A stretch of DNA of 64,000 bases, taken from the NCBI RefSeq assembly GCF_020707265.1, contig NZ_JAJFEQ010000004.1, positions 310,001 to 374,000 on the forward strand, in the 5' to 3' direction. Shown in pieces: positions 16,064-25,519 of this stretch. Both the position numbers and the translations under genes were made by a program. The stretch is from Massilia sp. IC2-477. GTDB taxonomy: Bacteria; Pseudomonadota; Gammaproteobacteria; Burkholderiales; Burkholderiaceae_D. The notes beneath the pieces were generated by a model that did no database searches, was not told where the DNA came from, and saw only the letters and a list, made by a program, of their open reading frames with translations. Every line of letters starts with the position of its first letter. Positions within the stretch are counted from its first letter, which is position 1.

Positions 16064-17587
16064 TTACTCGGTCACGGCCGGGGTGTTCAGGTTCAGTTGC
16101 GTACGCACCGGATCCTCGACCTGGTTCTTCTTCGGGCTGTGGCGCGCGCTCTCCTGGCGGTCCAGGTATTCCGGGGTCACGTCGCCGGTCACGTAGACGC
16201 CGTCGAAGCACGAGGCCTCGAAGTTCTTCAGGGCCGGGTTGACGTCCGAGATCGCCTTCTTGAGCGCATCGACGTCCTGGTAGACCAGGCGGTCGGCGGT
16301 GATCTCCCTGCACACCTCTTCCACGGTGCGGCCGTGGGCGATCAGCTCGTCGCGGGTCGGCATGTCGATGCCGTACACGTTCGGGTACAGCACCGGCGGC
16401 GCGGCCGAGGCGAAGAAGACCTTGCGGGCGCCGGCGTCGCGCGCCATCTGCACGATCTCGCGGCTGGTGGTGCCGCGCACGATCGAATCGTCGACCAGCA
16501 GCACGTTCTTGTCCTTGAATTCGGACGCGATCGCGTTCAGCTTCTGGCGCACCGACTTCTTGCGCATGCCCTGGCCGGGCATGATGAAGGTGCGGCCGAT
16601 GTAGCGGTTCTTGATGAAGCCTTCGCGGTATTCGACGCCGAGTTTCAGCGCCAGCTGGATCGCGGCCGGACGCGAGGAATCCGGAATCGGCATCACGACG
16701 TCGATTTCCTCGACCGGGATCTCCTTGCGGATCTTGTCGGCCAGGTACTCGCCCATGCGCAGGCGGGTCGCGTAGACCGAGGCGCCGTCGATCACGGAAT
16801 CCGGACGCGCCAGGTACACGTATTCGAAGGCGCAGGGGTTCAGCGACGGGTTCTCGGCGCACTGCTGCTGCGACATGTTGCCGTCGTTGTCGATAAAGAC
16901 CGCTTCGCCCGGCGCGATGTCGCGCACGAAGCGGAAGCCCAGGCCTTCCAGCGCCACCGATTCGCTGGCCACCAGGTATTCGGTGCCATGCTCGCCTTCG
17001 TTCACGCCCAGGCACAGCGGACGGATACCGAAGGGGTCGCGGAAGGCCAGCATGCCGTGGCCAGCGATCTGCGCCACCACGGCATAGGCGCCGCGCACGC
17101 GGCGGTGCACCGCGGCCACCGCCTTGAACACGGCTTCCTTGTCGAGGTTGTAGCCGTCGGCCGCTTCCTGGATCTCGTGGGCCAGCACGTTCAGCAGCAC
17201 TTCCGAATCGGAATCGGTGTTGATGTGGCGGCGGTCGTTCTTGAACAGCTCTTCCTTGAGCTGGGCCTGGTTGGTCAGGTTGCCGTTGTGGGCCAGGGTG
17301 ATGCCGAACGGTGCGTTGACGTAGAAGGGCTGCGCCTCTTCCTCGCTCGACGAGCCGGCGGTCGGGTAGCGGCAGTGGCCGATCCCGGTATTGCCCTGTA
17401 GCGAACGCATGTTACGGGTGCGGAACACGTCGCGCACGAGGCCGTTGGCCTTGTACATCGAGAACATGCTGCTGTGATTGGTTGCAATGCCCGCCGCGTC
17501 CTGGCCGCGGTGCTGCAGCAGCAGCAAGGCGTCATAGAGAAGCTGGTTGACGGGATTGTTCGAGACGACGCCGACGATGCCACACAT
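16064..17587 (-). CDS. purF: amidophosphoribosyltransferase PurF
   Basis: A 507-residue enzyme for the first committed step of purine synthesis: PRPP plus glutamine to phosphoribosylamine. The glutaminase domain starts with the mature nucleophile Cys2 (MCGIVGVV) and includes [11 protein letters not shown] and LAHNGNLTN. The phosphoribosyltransferase domain carries [14 protein letters not shown], the PRPP-binding loop, near residue 365. Length is normal and no propeptide is present. It lies 50 bp after cvpA, as in E. coli and most betaproteobacteria. Confidence 0.97.
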   Translation of the reverse strand: MCGIVGVVSNNPVNQLLYDALLLLQHRGQDAAGIATNHSSMFSMYKANGLVRDVFRTRNMRSLQGNTGIGHCRYPTAGSSSEEEAQPFYVNAPFGITLAHNGNLTNQAQLKEELFKNDRRHINTDSDSEVLLNVLAHEIQEAADGYNLDKEAVFKAVAAVHRRVRGAYAVVAQIAGHGMLAFRDPFGIRPLCLGVNEGEHGTEYLVASESVALEGLGFRFVRDIAPGEAVFIDNDGNMSQQQCAENPSLNPCAFEYVYLARPDSVIDGASVYATRLRMGEYLADKIRKEIPVEEIDVVMPIPDSSRPAAIQLALKLGVEYREGFIKNRYIGRTFIMPGQGMRKKSVRQKLNAIASEFKDKNVLLVDDSIVRGTTSREIVQMARDAGARKVFFASAAPPVLYPNVYGIDMPTRDELIAHGRTVEEVCREITADRLVYQDVDALKKAISDVNPALKNFEASCFDGVYVTGDVTPEYLDRQESARHSPKKNQVEDPVRTQLNLNTPAVTE

Positions 17588-17637
17588 GGTGCGCTCCTAA
17601 AGCTGGACTGCCTGATTACAGAAATGTCAAAAACGAA

Positions 17638-18126
17638 TCAAAAATTCACATGCTGCGCCATGGCAGCTGGGAGAAATGGTTTTACCGTGCGCGCGCCGGT
17701 TTCCGCCATGGGCGACAGCAACGCGTTCCTCCAGAAATCCTGTTGCGGGATGGAAGTCATCCCACTCAATATGACGGCGGCAAGCACGATTACAATGCCG
17801 CGCGCCAAGCCAAACAATCCACCGAGGCCGCGGTCCGCGAGGCTCAGCCCGGTGGCCGTGATCAGGGCGCCAATCGCCAGCGACAGCAGTCCCATCAGGA
17901 TACGCACACCCAGGAACAGCAGCACGAAGGCCATGATCAGGCGCGCGGTCTCGCCCGGAAGCAACTCCGGCAGCATCGGCGCCAGCTTTGCGCCGTAGGC
18001 GTTCGCCACCACGAAGGCGACGATCCAGCCCAGCAGCGACAGGATCTCCTTCACCAGTCCCCGCAAGGTGGAAATGATGACGGACGACACCAGCACGAAC
18101 AGCACCAGGTAGTCGAAAATCGTCAC
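17638..18126 (-). CDS. cvpA: CvpA family inner-membrane protein
   Basis: A 162-residue protein with four hydrophobic segments (for example YLVLFVLVSSVIISTLRG and MAFVLLFLGVRILMGLLSL), matching the CvpA family, named after its need for colicin V production and also linked to envelope stress survival. The usual family start corresponds to the GTG at 18126 (VTIFDY), with GGAAGG about 9 bases upstream; an in-frame TTG 9 bases earlier is the alternative. It stands directly upstream of purF, a conserved pairing. Confidence 0.9.
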   Translation of the reverse strand: MTIFDYLVLFVLVSSVIISTLRGLVKEILSLLGWIVAFVVANAYGAKLAPMLPELLPGETARLIMAFVLLFLGVRILMGLLSLAIGALITATGLSLADRGLGGLFGLARGIVIVLAAVILSGMTSIPQQDFWRNALLSPMAETGARTVKPFLPAAMAQHVNF

Positions 18127-18151
18127 GCCCTGCAACCTTCCGTTCGTGCGT

Positions 18152-19048
18152 TCAGAGCGGCACCAGGCTGCCGGACAGGCCCATGCCGATCAGTTTCGAG
18201 CGGATCTTCTCGCCCTCTTCCTTGCTGTACGGCCCCACGCGCACGCGGATCAGGTCGCCCGACTTCTCGGTGAACGAGGACACGCCGGCCGCGCGCAGGC
18301 GGCTCTGCAGTTCGTTGACCTTTTCCTGGGTGGCCAGCGCGGCCACCTGAACCACGTACTTCTGGGCCGGGCCGGCAGCGACCTTGGCGGCCGGCTTGTC
18401 TTCCAGGATGGCCAGGGCGCGTGCGGCGTCTTCCTGGCGCGGTTTCACTTCCACCGGCTTGGCGGCCGGCTTGTCGAGCTTCTTCGCTTCCAGATCGGCG
18501 GCCTTCGGATGCGTTTCAGCCTCCGGCTTGCGCTTCGGTTCCGGCTTCACGGGCTCAGGCTTGGGCGCTTCGGTACGGGTGGTGTCGACGCTGCGCATCG
18601 GCGCCGGGTCGGCCGGCGGGGCCGCGACCGGTGCGGTTTCCTGCGGCTGGGCGGCGGGTGTGTCTTCCGGTTCGACGATCTCTTCGCCGCTGTCGACGGT
18701 GGCCGCCGCGGGTACCGGCAGCGGCGCCGCCTTGTCCTTGGCCGGGATATTGATGGCGATGTCGGTGCCGAGCGGCTTGGGCTCGGAATCGAGCAGCATC
18801 GGCAGGCCGACCGCGGCCGCGAGGGCCAGCGCGATCGCGCCTACCAGGCGGCGGCGCGCGCGCTTCTTCTCGGGGAGGATCGGATCGTTGCCGGCGCGTC
18901 CGCGGCCGCGGGTCGCGCCTTCGCCGGCGTGGGAGGCACGCTTGGAGCGAGCCTGCTGCCCGTAGGCGGCATCGTCGTCCTTGACGAAGTGGCCGCTGTC
19001 CCGGACCGTGTCTTGCTTGTTTTTGCTACCGAACGAGAACAAGCCCAT
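18152..19048 (-). CDS. SPOR-domain membrane protein (DedD-like)
   Basis: A 298-residue bitopic protein. A cytoplasmic N-terminus of about 70 residues precedes one transmembrane helix (RRLVGAIALALAAAVGLPML), then a Pro/Glu/Lys-rich periplasmic linker of about 130 residues, and a C-terminal SPOR domain (KYVVQVAALATQEKVNELQ ... DLIRVRVGPYSKEEG). SPOR domains bind denuded septal peptidoglycan, so a cell-division role like that of DedD is expected. Gene order folC-SPOR-cvpA-purF equals the E. coli folC-dedD-cvpA-purF order, supporting the comparison. Confidence 0.88.
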   Translation of the reverse strand: MGLFSFGSKNKQDTVRDSGHFVKDDDAAYGQQARSKRASHAGEGATRGRGRAGNDPILPEKKRARRRLVGAIALALAAAVGLPMLLDSEPKPLGTDIAINIPAKDKAAPLPVPAAATVDSGEEIVEPEDTPAAQPQETAPVAAPPADPAPMRSVDTTRTEAPKPEPVKPEPKRKPEAETHPKAADLEAKKLDKPAAKPVEVKPRQEDAARALAILEDKPAAKVAAGPAQKYVVQVAALATQEKVNELQSRLRAAGVSSFTEKSGDLIRVRVGPYSKEEGEKIRSKLIGMGLSGSLVPL

Positions 19049-19058
19049 GCGTTTTTAT

Positions 19059-20357
19059 TCAGTGAAGAGAGGATTTTCGGGCCGCCATCACGCCGGCGAC
19101 CGTGTAGAACGAGCCAAAGACCACAATTCTATCATTCTCCCCTGCCCGGCTCACGGCATTCGCATAGGCCTCCGCCGGGGAGGCAAAGGCGGTGACGGAA
19201 AAATCGTCCGGTTTCGCGCCCGCAGGCGCCAGGGCCGCCAGCTTTTCCGCCAGCTGTTCCAACTGCGCGGAACGGGGCGACGGCAGCGCGGTCACGCACC
19301 AGTGGTCGACGATGCCCTTCAGGGGCGCGATCACGGCGTCGATGTCCTTGTCTTCCATGATGCCGAACACCGCGTAGGTGTAACGGTGGAAGCCCATGTT
19401 GCCGAGGTTGTGCGCCAGGGTGCTTGCGGCATGCGGGTTGTGGGCGACGTCGAGCACCTGGGTCGGGCGGCCCGGCAGCACCTGGAAGCGGCCCGGCAGC
19501 TCGACCATTGCGAGGCCGGCGCGCACTTCCTGGGCGCCGCAAGGCAGCTGCATGCGCAGCACCTCGAGGGCTGCCAGCGCGGCCGAGGCGTTGAGCAGCT
19601 GGTTGGCGCCGCGCAGGGCCGGATAGGCCAGCGCATTGCGGCGCTGCCCGCGGCCGCCATAGCTCCACTGCTGCTGGTCGCCCTGGTAGTTGAAGTCGCG
19701 GCCGAGTAGCCACAGGTCGGCGCCGATGCTTTCGGCATGCTCGACCAGCGTTTGCGGCGGCATCGGGTCGCTGCAGATCGCGGCCTTCCCGGCGCGGAAG
19801 ATGCCGGCTTTTTCGAAGCCGATCTTCTCGCGCGTGTCGCCCAGGTAATCGGTGTGGTCGATGTCGACGCTGGTGACGATGGCCACGTCAGCGTCGACCA
19901 CATTGACCGCATCGAGGCGCCCGCCCAGGCCGACTTCGAGAATGGCGACGTCCACGCCGGCCTGCGAGATCAGGTGCATGATCGCCAGCGTGGTGAATTC
20001 GAAGTAGGTCAGCGACACGTCGCCGCGCACGCTCTCCACCGCATCGAAGGCCGCCACCAGGGCTGCGTCGGACGCCATCTCGCCGTTGATGCGGGCGCGC
20101 TCGTTGAAGTCGAGGAAGTGCGGCTTGATGTACAGGCCGACGCGGTAGCCGGACTGCAGCAGCATCGCTTCCAGCATGGCGCAGGTCGAGCCCTTGCCGT
20201 TGGTGCCGGCCACCATGATCACGGGGCAGCTGAAGGCGAGCTGCAAACGCTCCTTGACGGCGCGCACGCGGTCCAGGCCCATGTCGATATGGGTTTCGGC
20301 ATGGCGTGACTCGAGCAGTGCCAGCCAGTCGGGCAAGGTGGTCGGGAGAGTAGGCAT
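19059..20357 (-). CDS. folC: bifunctional folylpolyglutamate/dihydrofolate synthase FolC
   Basis: A 432-residue Mur-ligase-like enzyme that joins glutamate to dihydropteroate and extends folate polyglutamate tails. The ATP loop VAGTNGKGSTCAMLEAMLL, the dihydropteroate-binding segment KPHFLDFNERARINGE and TSVDIDHTDYLGDTREKIGFEKAGIFR are typical. The start at MPTLPTTLPDWL fits the family; the frame is open to 20417, where another ATG lies closer to accD, and neither has a good ribosome-binding site, so the start is uncertain by 20 codons. It follows accD as in E. coli. Confidence 0.93.
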   Translation of the reverse strand: MPTLPTTLPDWLALLESRHAETHIDMGLDRVRAVKERLQLAFSCPVIMVAGTNGKGSTCAMLEAMLLQSGYRVGLYIKPHFLDFNERARINGEMASDAALVAAFDAVESVRGDVSLTYFEFTTLAIMHLISQAGVDVAILEVGLGGRLDAVNVVDADVAIVTSVDIDHTDYLGDTREKIGFEKAGIFRAGKAAICSDPMPPQTLVEHAESIGADLWLLGRDFNYQGDQQQWSYGGRGQRRNALAYPALRGANQLLNASAALAALEVLRMQLPCGAQEVRAGLAMVELPGRFQVLPGRPTQVLDVAHNPHAASTLAHNLGNMGFHRYTYAVFGIMEDKDIDAVIAPLKGIVDHWCVTALPSPRSAQLEQLAEKLAALAPAGAKPDDFSVTAFASPAEAYANAVSRAGENDRIVVFGSFYTVAGVMAARKSSLH

Positions 20358-20440
20358 GGGATGGAGCGGTGAGTGCGTGCCAGACGGCACGGGTGCGGAC
20401 GCGCTGGGCATCCGCACCTGGGTGAAGGTTAAGCTGTGAT

Positions 20441-21313
20441 TCAGGCCAGCGCGTCGGCGGCCTGGTTTTGCAGCAACGCCAACAGGCGGGCGATTTCTTC
20501 GCGCATCTTGCGGCGGTCGACGATCATGTCGACGGCGCCCTTCTGCACCAGGAACTCGGCGCGCTGGAAGCCTTCCGGCAGCTTTTCGCGCACGGTGTTC
20601 TCGATGACGCGTGGACCGGCGAAACCGATCAGGGCCTTCGGTTCGGCGATGACGACGTCGCCCATGAAGGCGAAGGACGCCGAGACGCCGCCCATGGTCG
20701 GGTCGGTCAGCACGCTGATGAAGGGCAGCTTCTTCTCCGACAGCTTGGTCAGCATGGCGGTGGTCTTGGCCATCTGCATCAGCGACAGCAGGCCTTCCTG
20801 CATGCGGGCGCCGCCGGTGGCGGTGATGCAGATGAAGGGGACCTTCTGCTCCAGGGCCACCTGGGCGCCGCGCACGAAGCGCTCGCCGACGACCGAACCC
20901 ATCGAACCGCCCATGAATTCGAATTCGAAGCAGGCGACCACGACCGGCAGGCTCATGATCGAGCCGCCCTGCACGATCAGGGCATCGGTTTCGCCGGTGG
21001 CATCCATGGCCTGCTTGAGGCGGTCCGGATACTTCTTGCTGTCCTTGAACTTCAGGGTATCGACCGGCAGGGCTTCCTGGCCGATTTCGTAGCGGCCGCC
21101 CTCGTCGAGCAGGCTATCCAGGCGCTCGCGGGCGCGGATGCGCATGTGGTGATCGCACTTGGGGCAAACGTGCAGGTTCGACTCCAGGTCGGCGCGGTAC
21201 AGGACCGATTCGCACGAGGGGCACTTGACCCACAGCCCTTCGGGCATGGTTTTGCGGTTGGCGGCATCGGAGCGCTGGATCCGTGGGGGCAGCAGTTTTT
21301 CTAGCCAACTCAT
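20441..21313 (-). CDS. accD: acetyl-CoA carboxylase carboxyltransferase subunit beta
   Basis: A 290-residue subunit that transfers the carboxyl group from biotin carboxyl carrier protein to acetyl-CoA, making malonyl-CoA. The N-terminal zinc ribbon has CPSC and CPKC pairs ([14 protein letters not shown] ... [12 protein letters not shown]), followed by the crotonase-like carboxyltransferase fold with [19 protein letters not shown] and [16 protein letters not shown]. Ribosome-binding site AAAGGAGA. In related bacteria accD follows trpA directly; here a block of about 1.9 kb lies between them. Confidence 0.97.
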   Translation of the reverse strand: MSWLEKLLPPRIQRSDAANRKTMPEGLWVKCPSCESVLYRADLESNLHVCPKCDHHMRIRARERLDSLLDEGGRYEIGQEALPVDTLKFKDSKKYPDRLKQAMDATGETDALIVQGGSIMSLPVVVACFEFEFMGGSMGSVVGERFVRGAQVALEQKVPFICITATGGARMQEGLLSLMQMAKTTAMLTKLSEKKLPFISVLTDPTMGGVSASFAFMGDVVIAEPKALIGFAGPRVIENTVREKLPEGFQRAEFLVQKGAVDMIVDRRKMREEIARLLALLQNQAADALA

Positions 21314-21547
21314 CTTTTCTCCTTTGCGGGCAATTCTTCGAAGTGGCGGTAGTGTAGCCGCAAGCGCCCGGCTTGTCGAATGATGTCACCCGGCTAATTA
21401 TCCTTCAGACATCATCGCAGCCTGCGGCTCACCTGTGCTTTAGAAATATTGTTCTGATTGTGCAACATTGTTAAGATTGCAAAGCCTCCGCCCGCGAGGA
21501 TACGCGTCGAAGAGGCCAAACCATTGCAATCAACACCCAATCGCTTC

Positions 21548-22432
21548 ATGAAAAAACTCTTCGTTCTTTTATTCCTCGCCGCACAGCCCTTTCTTGTTTT
21601 TGCCCAATCGAATCGCAGTAACCTCACCGAAAAAATCGACACCGCCAACTTGAACCTGCGGGCCCTGGGCGAGCAGATCACGCGCAACGATGGTACTGAT
21701 TACCAGAAAGCCGCGAGCTTGCTGAACTGGGTGAGCAACCGCCTGGAATGGCTTGCAACCGACTACCAGCGCAGGACGGTCAAGGAGATCCTGGAGCGCG
21801 GAGGCGGAAACTGCTACGAACTGGCCGAGGTTTATCTGGCCCTGGTGCGCGAGATGAACATCAAGTCCCGCCCTATTGCGGAGATTAACCTGTCGAGATT
21901 GAATCCCGAAAGGCAGGCAGCGGCCGAACAGCTGGTCAAGGAAAAGGGACACCGTGCTTCAGTATTCGGCGCTCGCCATAATGACCACCGCTGGCTGGAA
22001 GTCTATGACGAAACCTCAGGCAAGTGGCTGCCCGTCGATCCGACCATGAATGTGATCGGCGTCGAGCAGTGGGTCAAGGCAAGGCTTGGATTCGGCAAGC
22101 GGGTGACCATCGACCCCGTCATTTCCGACGACATGATCGCGCCGTTTGCGGTCTTCGTGACCGATGCGAGCAAGGCCAACATGATCGAAAACCGGTCCAC
22201 TTACTACATGGTGGATCAGTTCAACAAGGTCTATGATGGCGAGCTATCGAAACTTCCTTCCTGGAGCAAATGGCTTGGATTGATACGTCAATTGTCCGAG
22301 CATTCCCGGCTCGCGTTTGAGAAGAAAGAAAATCTTCATCGTTATACGAAGCAGATAGAGGAACTGGATTCTGTCTATCGGGACTTGAAGGACGAGTACC
22401 TGAAATCCCATCAAGAGCTTGCCCGGGGCTGA
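21548..22432 (+). CDS. exported transglutaminase-like (papain fold) protein
   Basis: A 294-residue protein with a signal peptide (MKKLFVLLFLAAQPFLVFAQ). A Cys-His-Asp triad of the transglutaminase-like fold can be traced: Cys in RGGGNCYELAEVYLALVRE (about residue 88), His in HNDHRWLEVYDE and Asp in KWLPVDPTMNV. The C-terminal 80 residues are helical and charged, with a probable coiled coil (YTKQIEELDSVYRDLKDEYL). It is the only plus-strand gene in this stretch and its codon use looks less GC-rich than its neighbours. The ribosome-binding site is weak; the start is chosen by the signal peptide. Possible roles are peptidase or peptide cross-linking in the envelope; the substrate is unknown. Confidence 0.75.
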   Translation: MKKLFVLLFLAAQPFLVFAQSNRSNLTEKIDTANLNLRALGEQITRNDGTDYQKAASLLNWVSNRLEWLATDYQRRTVKEILERGGGNCYELAEVYLALVREMNIKSRPIAEINLSRLNPERQAAAEQLVKEKGHRASVFGARHNDHRWLEVYDETSGKWLPVDPTMNVIGVEQWVKARLGFGKRVTIDPVISDDMIAPFAVFVTDASKANMIENRSTYYMVDQFNKVYDGELSKLPSWSKWLGLIRQLSEHSRLAFEKKENLHRYTKQIEELDSVYRDLKDEYLKSHQELARG

Positions 22433-22462
22433 GCCGCATAAGCACGCGGCATGTCGTCACGT

Positions 22463-22487
22463 AAAAAAGGACGCCGCAAAGGCGTCC
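22463..22487 (-). terminator. intrinsic terminator of the small membrane protein gene at 22521
   Basis: GGACGCC-GCAAA-GGCGTCC, a 7-bp stem with six A on its left, which is a U-tract for the minus-strand transcript. It lies 34 bp past the stop codon of the minus-strand gene and 31 bp after the converging plus-strand gene. Confidence 0.82.
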
Positions 22488-22520
22488 CCGCGTTGGTCGG
22501 CGGTGCGGCAGCTTCGTCGC

Positions 22521-22808
22521 TTACACCTTGCTGGTGCTTGCCGACATTTCCTCAATGCTGTACTCCAGCCCGCCAACACGTTTTGCCACCACGTTGTAGA
22601 GCCAGGCGACCAGGCCGGTACAGAGAAACGTGATGACACCGTAGATCAGCGGGGCGATCAGGAGCGTAAGGATCACGACACCGACGCCTCCTCCAAAAGC
22701 GCCAAAAACAGCGCCGATGGCGAGAAACGGAAGGGACATCACGATATACAGCAGAGTCAATACTTTGGCGGTCTGGGCCACGGATACGTTCACGATCTGT
22801 ATTTTCAT
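22521..22808 (-). CDS. small two-helix membrane protein, paralogue 1 (DUF3566-like)
   Basis: A 95-residue protein with two long hydrophobic segments (about 15-35 and 45-72) separated by a Gly-rich turn (AVFGAFGGGVGVV). It shares with the gene at 22960 the pattern VSVxQxAKVxxxLYxVxSLP at the N-terminus and a Gly-Gly-hydrophobic-Glu pattern after the last helix (RVGGLEYSIEE against RMGGFEFTTAE), so the two are paralogues. The layout resembles DUF3566-type proteins, but I cannot confirm the family without a profile search. Start at ATG 22808; an in-frame TTG 4 codons earlier is possible. Function unknown. Confidence 0.75.
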   Translation of the reverse strand: MKIQIVNVSVAQTAKVLTLLYIVMSLPFLAIGAVFGAFGGGVGVVILTLLIAPLIYGVITFLCTGLVAWLYNVVAKRVGGLEYSIEEMSASTSKV

Positions 22809-22959
22809 TTCATGATCCAAAGGATTTGTTTATCGGAAAAAACAAATCCAATGTACCGCCATGAAGCTGGACCCAAAACGTGTCAGCGCAAACCGCGTAT
22901 TGCGCAATGGCAATCTTTATCGGAGCATGCGGTCCGCCCGCATTATTCGGCGATCGGGC

Positions 22960-23235
22960 TCATCCGTGGTCGGCAACTTCGGCAGTCGTAAATTCAAAAC
23001 CACCCATGCGTGCCGCCACCAGGTTGTAAATCCAGGCGCCGAGCAGCGTGAAGACGAAGCCAATCGCCGTGTACATCACCGGCATGACAATCAGCATCCA
23101 GAACGGAAAGGCCTGGCCGGCAATCATGGCGGGAATCGACATCAAGACCACCATCGGCAGCGAGATAACGAGGTACAGCACCGCCATGACCTTGGCTGAC
23201 TGGAGAACGGAAACATGCGTGATCTGCTTTTTCAT
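22960..23235 (-). CDS. small two-helix membrane protein, paralogue 2 (DUF3566-like)
   Basis: A 91-residue inner-membrane protein, predicted to have two transmembrane helices (about 14-36 and 44-70). Its N-terminus QITHVSVLQSAKVMAVLYLV and its end ARMGGFEFTTAEVADHG align with the gene at 22521. The ribosome-binding site AGGAT is 7 bases before the ATG. The two genes are 151 bp apart on the same strand and may be a tandem duplication. They sit in the block that separates trpA from accD. Function unknown. Confidence 0.75.
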   Translation of the reverse strand: MKKQITHVSVLQSAKVMAVLYLVISLPMVVLMSIPAMIAGQAFPFWMLIVMPVMYTAIGFVFTLLGAWIYNLVAARMGGFEFTTAEVADHG

Positions 23236-23355
23236 CGGTGATCCTGTTGAGTGACGTATGAGAATACCCAATGTAACTCAACAATTAACACAAAGGAATA
23301 TGCATTGCACAGGCTATTCAGCATGCTTAAACGCCGGGCTTGCCAGGTCAGCGTC

Positions 23356-23390
23356 GAATGACCGGAACGTCGATCGTATTCCGGTCATTC
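23356..23390 (-). terminator. strong hairpin after trpA (no U-tract)
   Basis: GAATGACCGGAA (23356-23367) pairs perfectly with TTCCGGTCATTC (23379-23390), a 12-bp stem with an 11-nt loop, 17 bp past the trpA stop codon. No T run follows in the minus-strand direction, so it may stabilise the 3' end or act with Rho rather than terminate alone. Confidence 0.6.
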
Positions 23391-23407
23391 AAGCCTGAGC
23401 CCGCAGT

Positions 23408-24205
23408 TCAGGCGTCGAGGGCGGTGCGGATGCCGGAGGTGAAACTGCGGACGGCGTCGACCGCCTTGTCTTTCGGCACCGATTCCAGCTCCTGGATGAT
23501 GCGGCTGCCGATGACCACGGCGTCCGCCACTTCCGCCACCGCCCGCGCGGTGGCGCCGTCGCGGATGCCGAAGCCGACGCCGATCGGCAGTTTCACGTGC
23601 TCGCGGATGGCGGCAACGCGGCGCGCCACGTCGGCCGTGTCGATGCTGCCGGCGCCGGTGACGCCCTTGAGCGAGACGTAGTAGCTGAAGCCGCTGCCGT
23701 ACTGGGCCACCTGCTGGACGCGCTTCGTGGTCGAGGTCGGGGCCAGCAGGAAGATCAGGTCGAGGTCGGCCGCGCGCATGGCTTCGGCAAAGGCGGCGCA
23801 TTCTTCCGGCGGGTAGTCGACCACGATCGCGCCGTCAGCGCCGGCTTCTTTCGCGCAGCGGATGAAGTTCTCGGGGCCGATGCGTTCGATCGGGTTGGCG
23901 TAGCCCATCAGGACCACCGGGGTGGCGGCATCCGTCTTGCGGAACTCGCGCACGAAGTTGAAGACGTCCGGCAGGCCGATGTTGAACTTGAGCGCGCGTT
24001 CGCAGGCGCGCTGGATCACCGGGCCCTCGGCCATCGGGTCGGAAAACGGAACGCCCAGCTCCAGGACGTCGGCGCCGCCCTCCACCAGGGCGTGCATCAG
24101 GGGCACCGTCAGTTCGGGGCCGGGGTCGCCGGCGGTGATGAAGGTGACGAGGCCGGTTTTATCAGCCGCCTTGAGGGCGGCAAAGGTCGATTCGATACGG
24201 GACAT
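23408..24205 (-). CDS. trpA: tryptophan synthase alpha subunit
   Basis: A 265-residue TIM-barrel subunit that cleaves indole-3-glycerol phosphate to indole and glyceraldehyde 3-phosphate, passing indole to TrpB. The active-site Glu is in [19 protein letters not shown] and the Asp in the segment [12 protein letters not shown]. The phosphate-binding loop GVGFGIRDG is near residue 210. The start at MSRIES has a purine-rich AAAGAAAG upstream and fits the family. It lies 42 bp downstream of trpB and is the last gene of trpF-trpB-trpA. Confidence 0.97.
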   Translation of the reverse strand: MSRIESTFAALKAADKTGLVTFITAGDPGPELTVPLMHALVEGGADVLELGVPFSDPMAEGPVIQRACERALKFNIGLPDVFNFVREFRKTDAATPVVLMGYANPIERIGPENFIRCAKEAGADGAIVVDYPPEECAAFAEAMRAADLDLIFLLAPTSTTKRVQQVAQYGSGFSYYVSLKGVTGAGSIDTADVARRVAAIREHVKLPIGVGFGIRDGATARAVAEVADAVVIGSRIIQELESVPKDKAVDAVRSFTSGIRTALDA

Positions 24206-24247
24206 GCTGTTCTTTCTTTTAAAGTTCACGAATGGTCGAGCGGAGGG

Positions 24248-25519
24248 TCAGCTGAAATCCAGCCCCATCTTCTCTGCCACCGTGTGCATGTCCTTGTCGC
24301 CGCGGCCCGACAGGTTGACCAGGATGAGCTGGTCCTTGCCGAGGGTCGGCGCCAGCTTCACCGCGTAGGCGATCGCGTGCGAGGATTCGAGCGCCGGGAT
24401 GATCCCTTCGATGCGGCAGCAGTCGTGGAAGGCGCTCAGCGCCTCCTCGTCCGTGATCGACACGTATTCCGCCCGCGCCGAATCCTTCAGCCACGCGTGC
24501 TCCGGCCCCACGCCCGGATAATCCAGGCCGGCCGACACCGAGTGGGTTTCGATGATCTGGCCGTTCGCATCCTGCAGCAGGTAGGTGCGGTTGCCGTGCA
24601 ACACACCTGGGTAGCCGGCCGTCAGCGACGCGGCGTGCTTGCCCGATCCCAGGCCCTCGCCCGCCGCTTCGACGCCCACCAGCTTCACGCCCGGCTCGTC
24701 GATATACGGATAGAAGATGCCCATCGCGTTCGAGCCGCCGCCGATGCAGGCGACCACGTAGTCCGGCTGGCGCCCGGTCATGGCCGGCATCTGGACCCGG
24801 CACTCCTCGCCGATCACCGACTGGAAGTCGCGCACCATCATCGGGTACGGGTGTGGGCCGGCCACGGTGCCGATGATGTAGAAGGTGTTTTCGATGTTGG
24901 TGACCCAGTCGCGCATCGCTTCGTTGAGCGCGTCCTTCAGGGTCCTGGAGCCCGATTCCACCGGCACCACCGTCGCCCCCAGGAGCTTCATGCGGTAGAC
25001 ATTCTGGGCCTGGCGCTTGACGTCCTCGCTGCCCATGTAGACCACGCACTCCAGGCCGAAGCGGGCGCAGATGGTGGCGGTGGCCACGCCGTGCTGGCCG
25101 GCGCCGGTTTCGGCGATGATGCGCTTCTTGCCCATGCGGCGCGCGAGCAGGGCCTGGCCGATCACGTTGTTGATCTTGTGCGCGCCGGTGTGGTTCAGGT
25201 CTTCGCGCTTGAAGAAGATCTGGGCGCCGCCTTGTTGCTCGGACCAGCGCTTGGCATGGTAGACAGGCGAAGGGCGGCCGACGAAGTGGGCCAGCTCGTA
25301 GCGGAACTCTTCGAGGAAGGCGGGATCGTGCGAGAAGCGCGCGTAGGCCTCGTTCAGCTCGGCCAGCGCGTGCGACAGGGTCTCGGCGACAAAGCTGCCG
25401 CCATAGGCGCCGAAGTGCCCGGTATGGTCGGGCAGCTGGTATTCGGTGGTCTTGTACAGCGGGGTTTGGAAGGATGCGGGTTTGCCGCGTTCAGGCAGGT
25501 CCTTGGGAAATTCGTTCAT
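24248..25519 (-). CDS. trpB: tryptophan synthase beta subunit
   Basis: A 423-residue PLP enzyme that condenses indole with serine to tryptophan. The PLP lysine is Lys115 in [31 protein letters not shown] and the phosphate-binding [10 protein letters not shown] are conserved. The frame is open upstream, but [15 protein letters not shown] is the family-type start. This start lies 29 bp inside the end of trpF, so the two reading frames overlap and are probably translationally coupled. Confidence 0.97.
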   Translation of the reverse strand: MNEFPKDLPERGKPASFQTPLYKTTEYQLPDHTGHFGAYGGSFVAETLSHALAELNEAYARFSHDPAFLEEFRYELAHFVGRPSPVYHAKRWSEQQGGAQIFFKREDLNHTGAHKINNVIGQALLARRMGKKRIIAETGAGQHGVATATICARFGLECVVYMGSEDVKRQAQNVYRMKLLGATVVPVESGSRTLKDALNEAMRDWVTNIENTFYIIGTVAGPHPYPMMVRDFQSVIGEECRVQMPAMTGRQPDYVVACIGGGSNAMGIFYPYIDEPGVKLVGVEAAGEGLGSGKHAASLTAGYPGVLHGNRTYLLQDANGQIIETHSVSAGLDYPGVGPEHAWLKDSARAEYVSITDEEALSAFHDCCRIEGIIPALESSHAIAYAVKLAPTLGKDQLILVNLSGRGDKDMHTVAEKMGLDFS

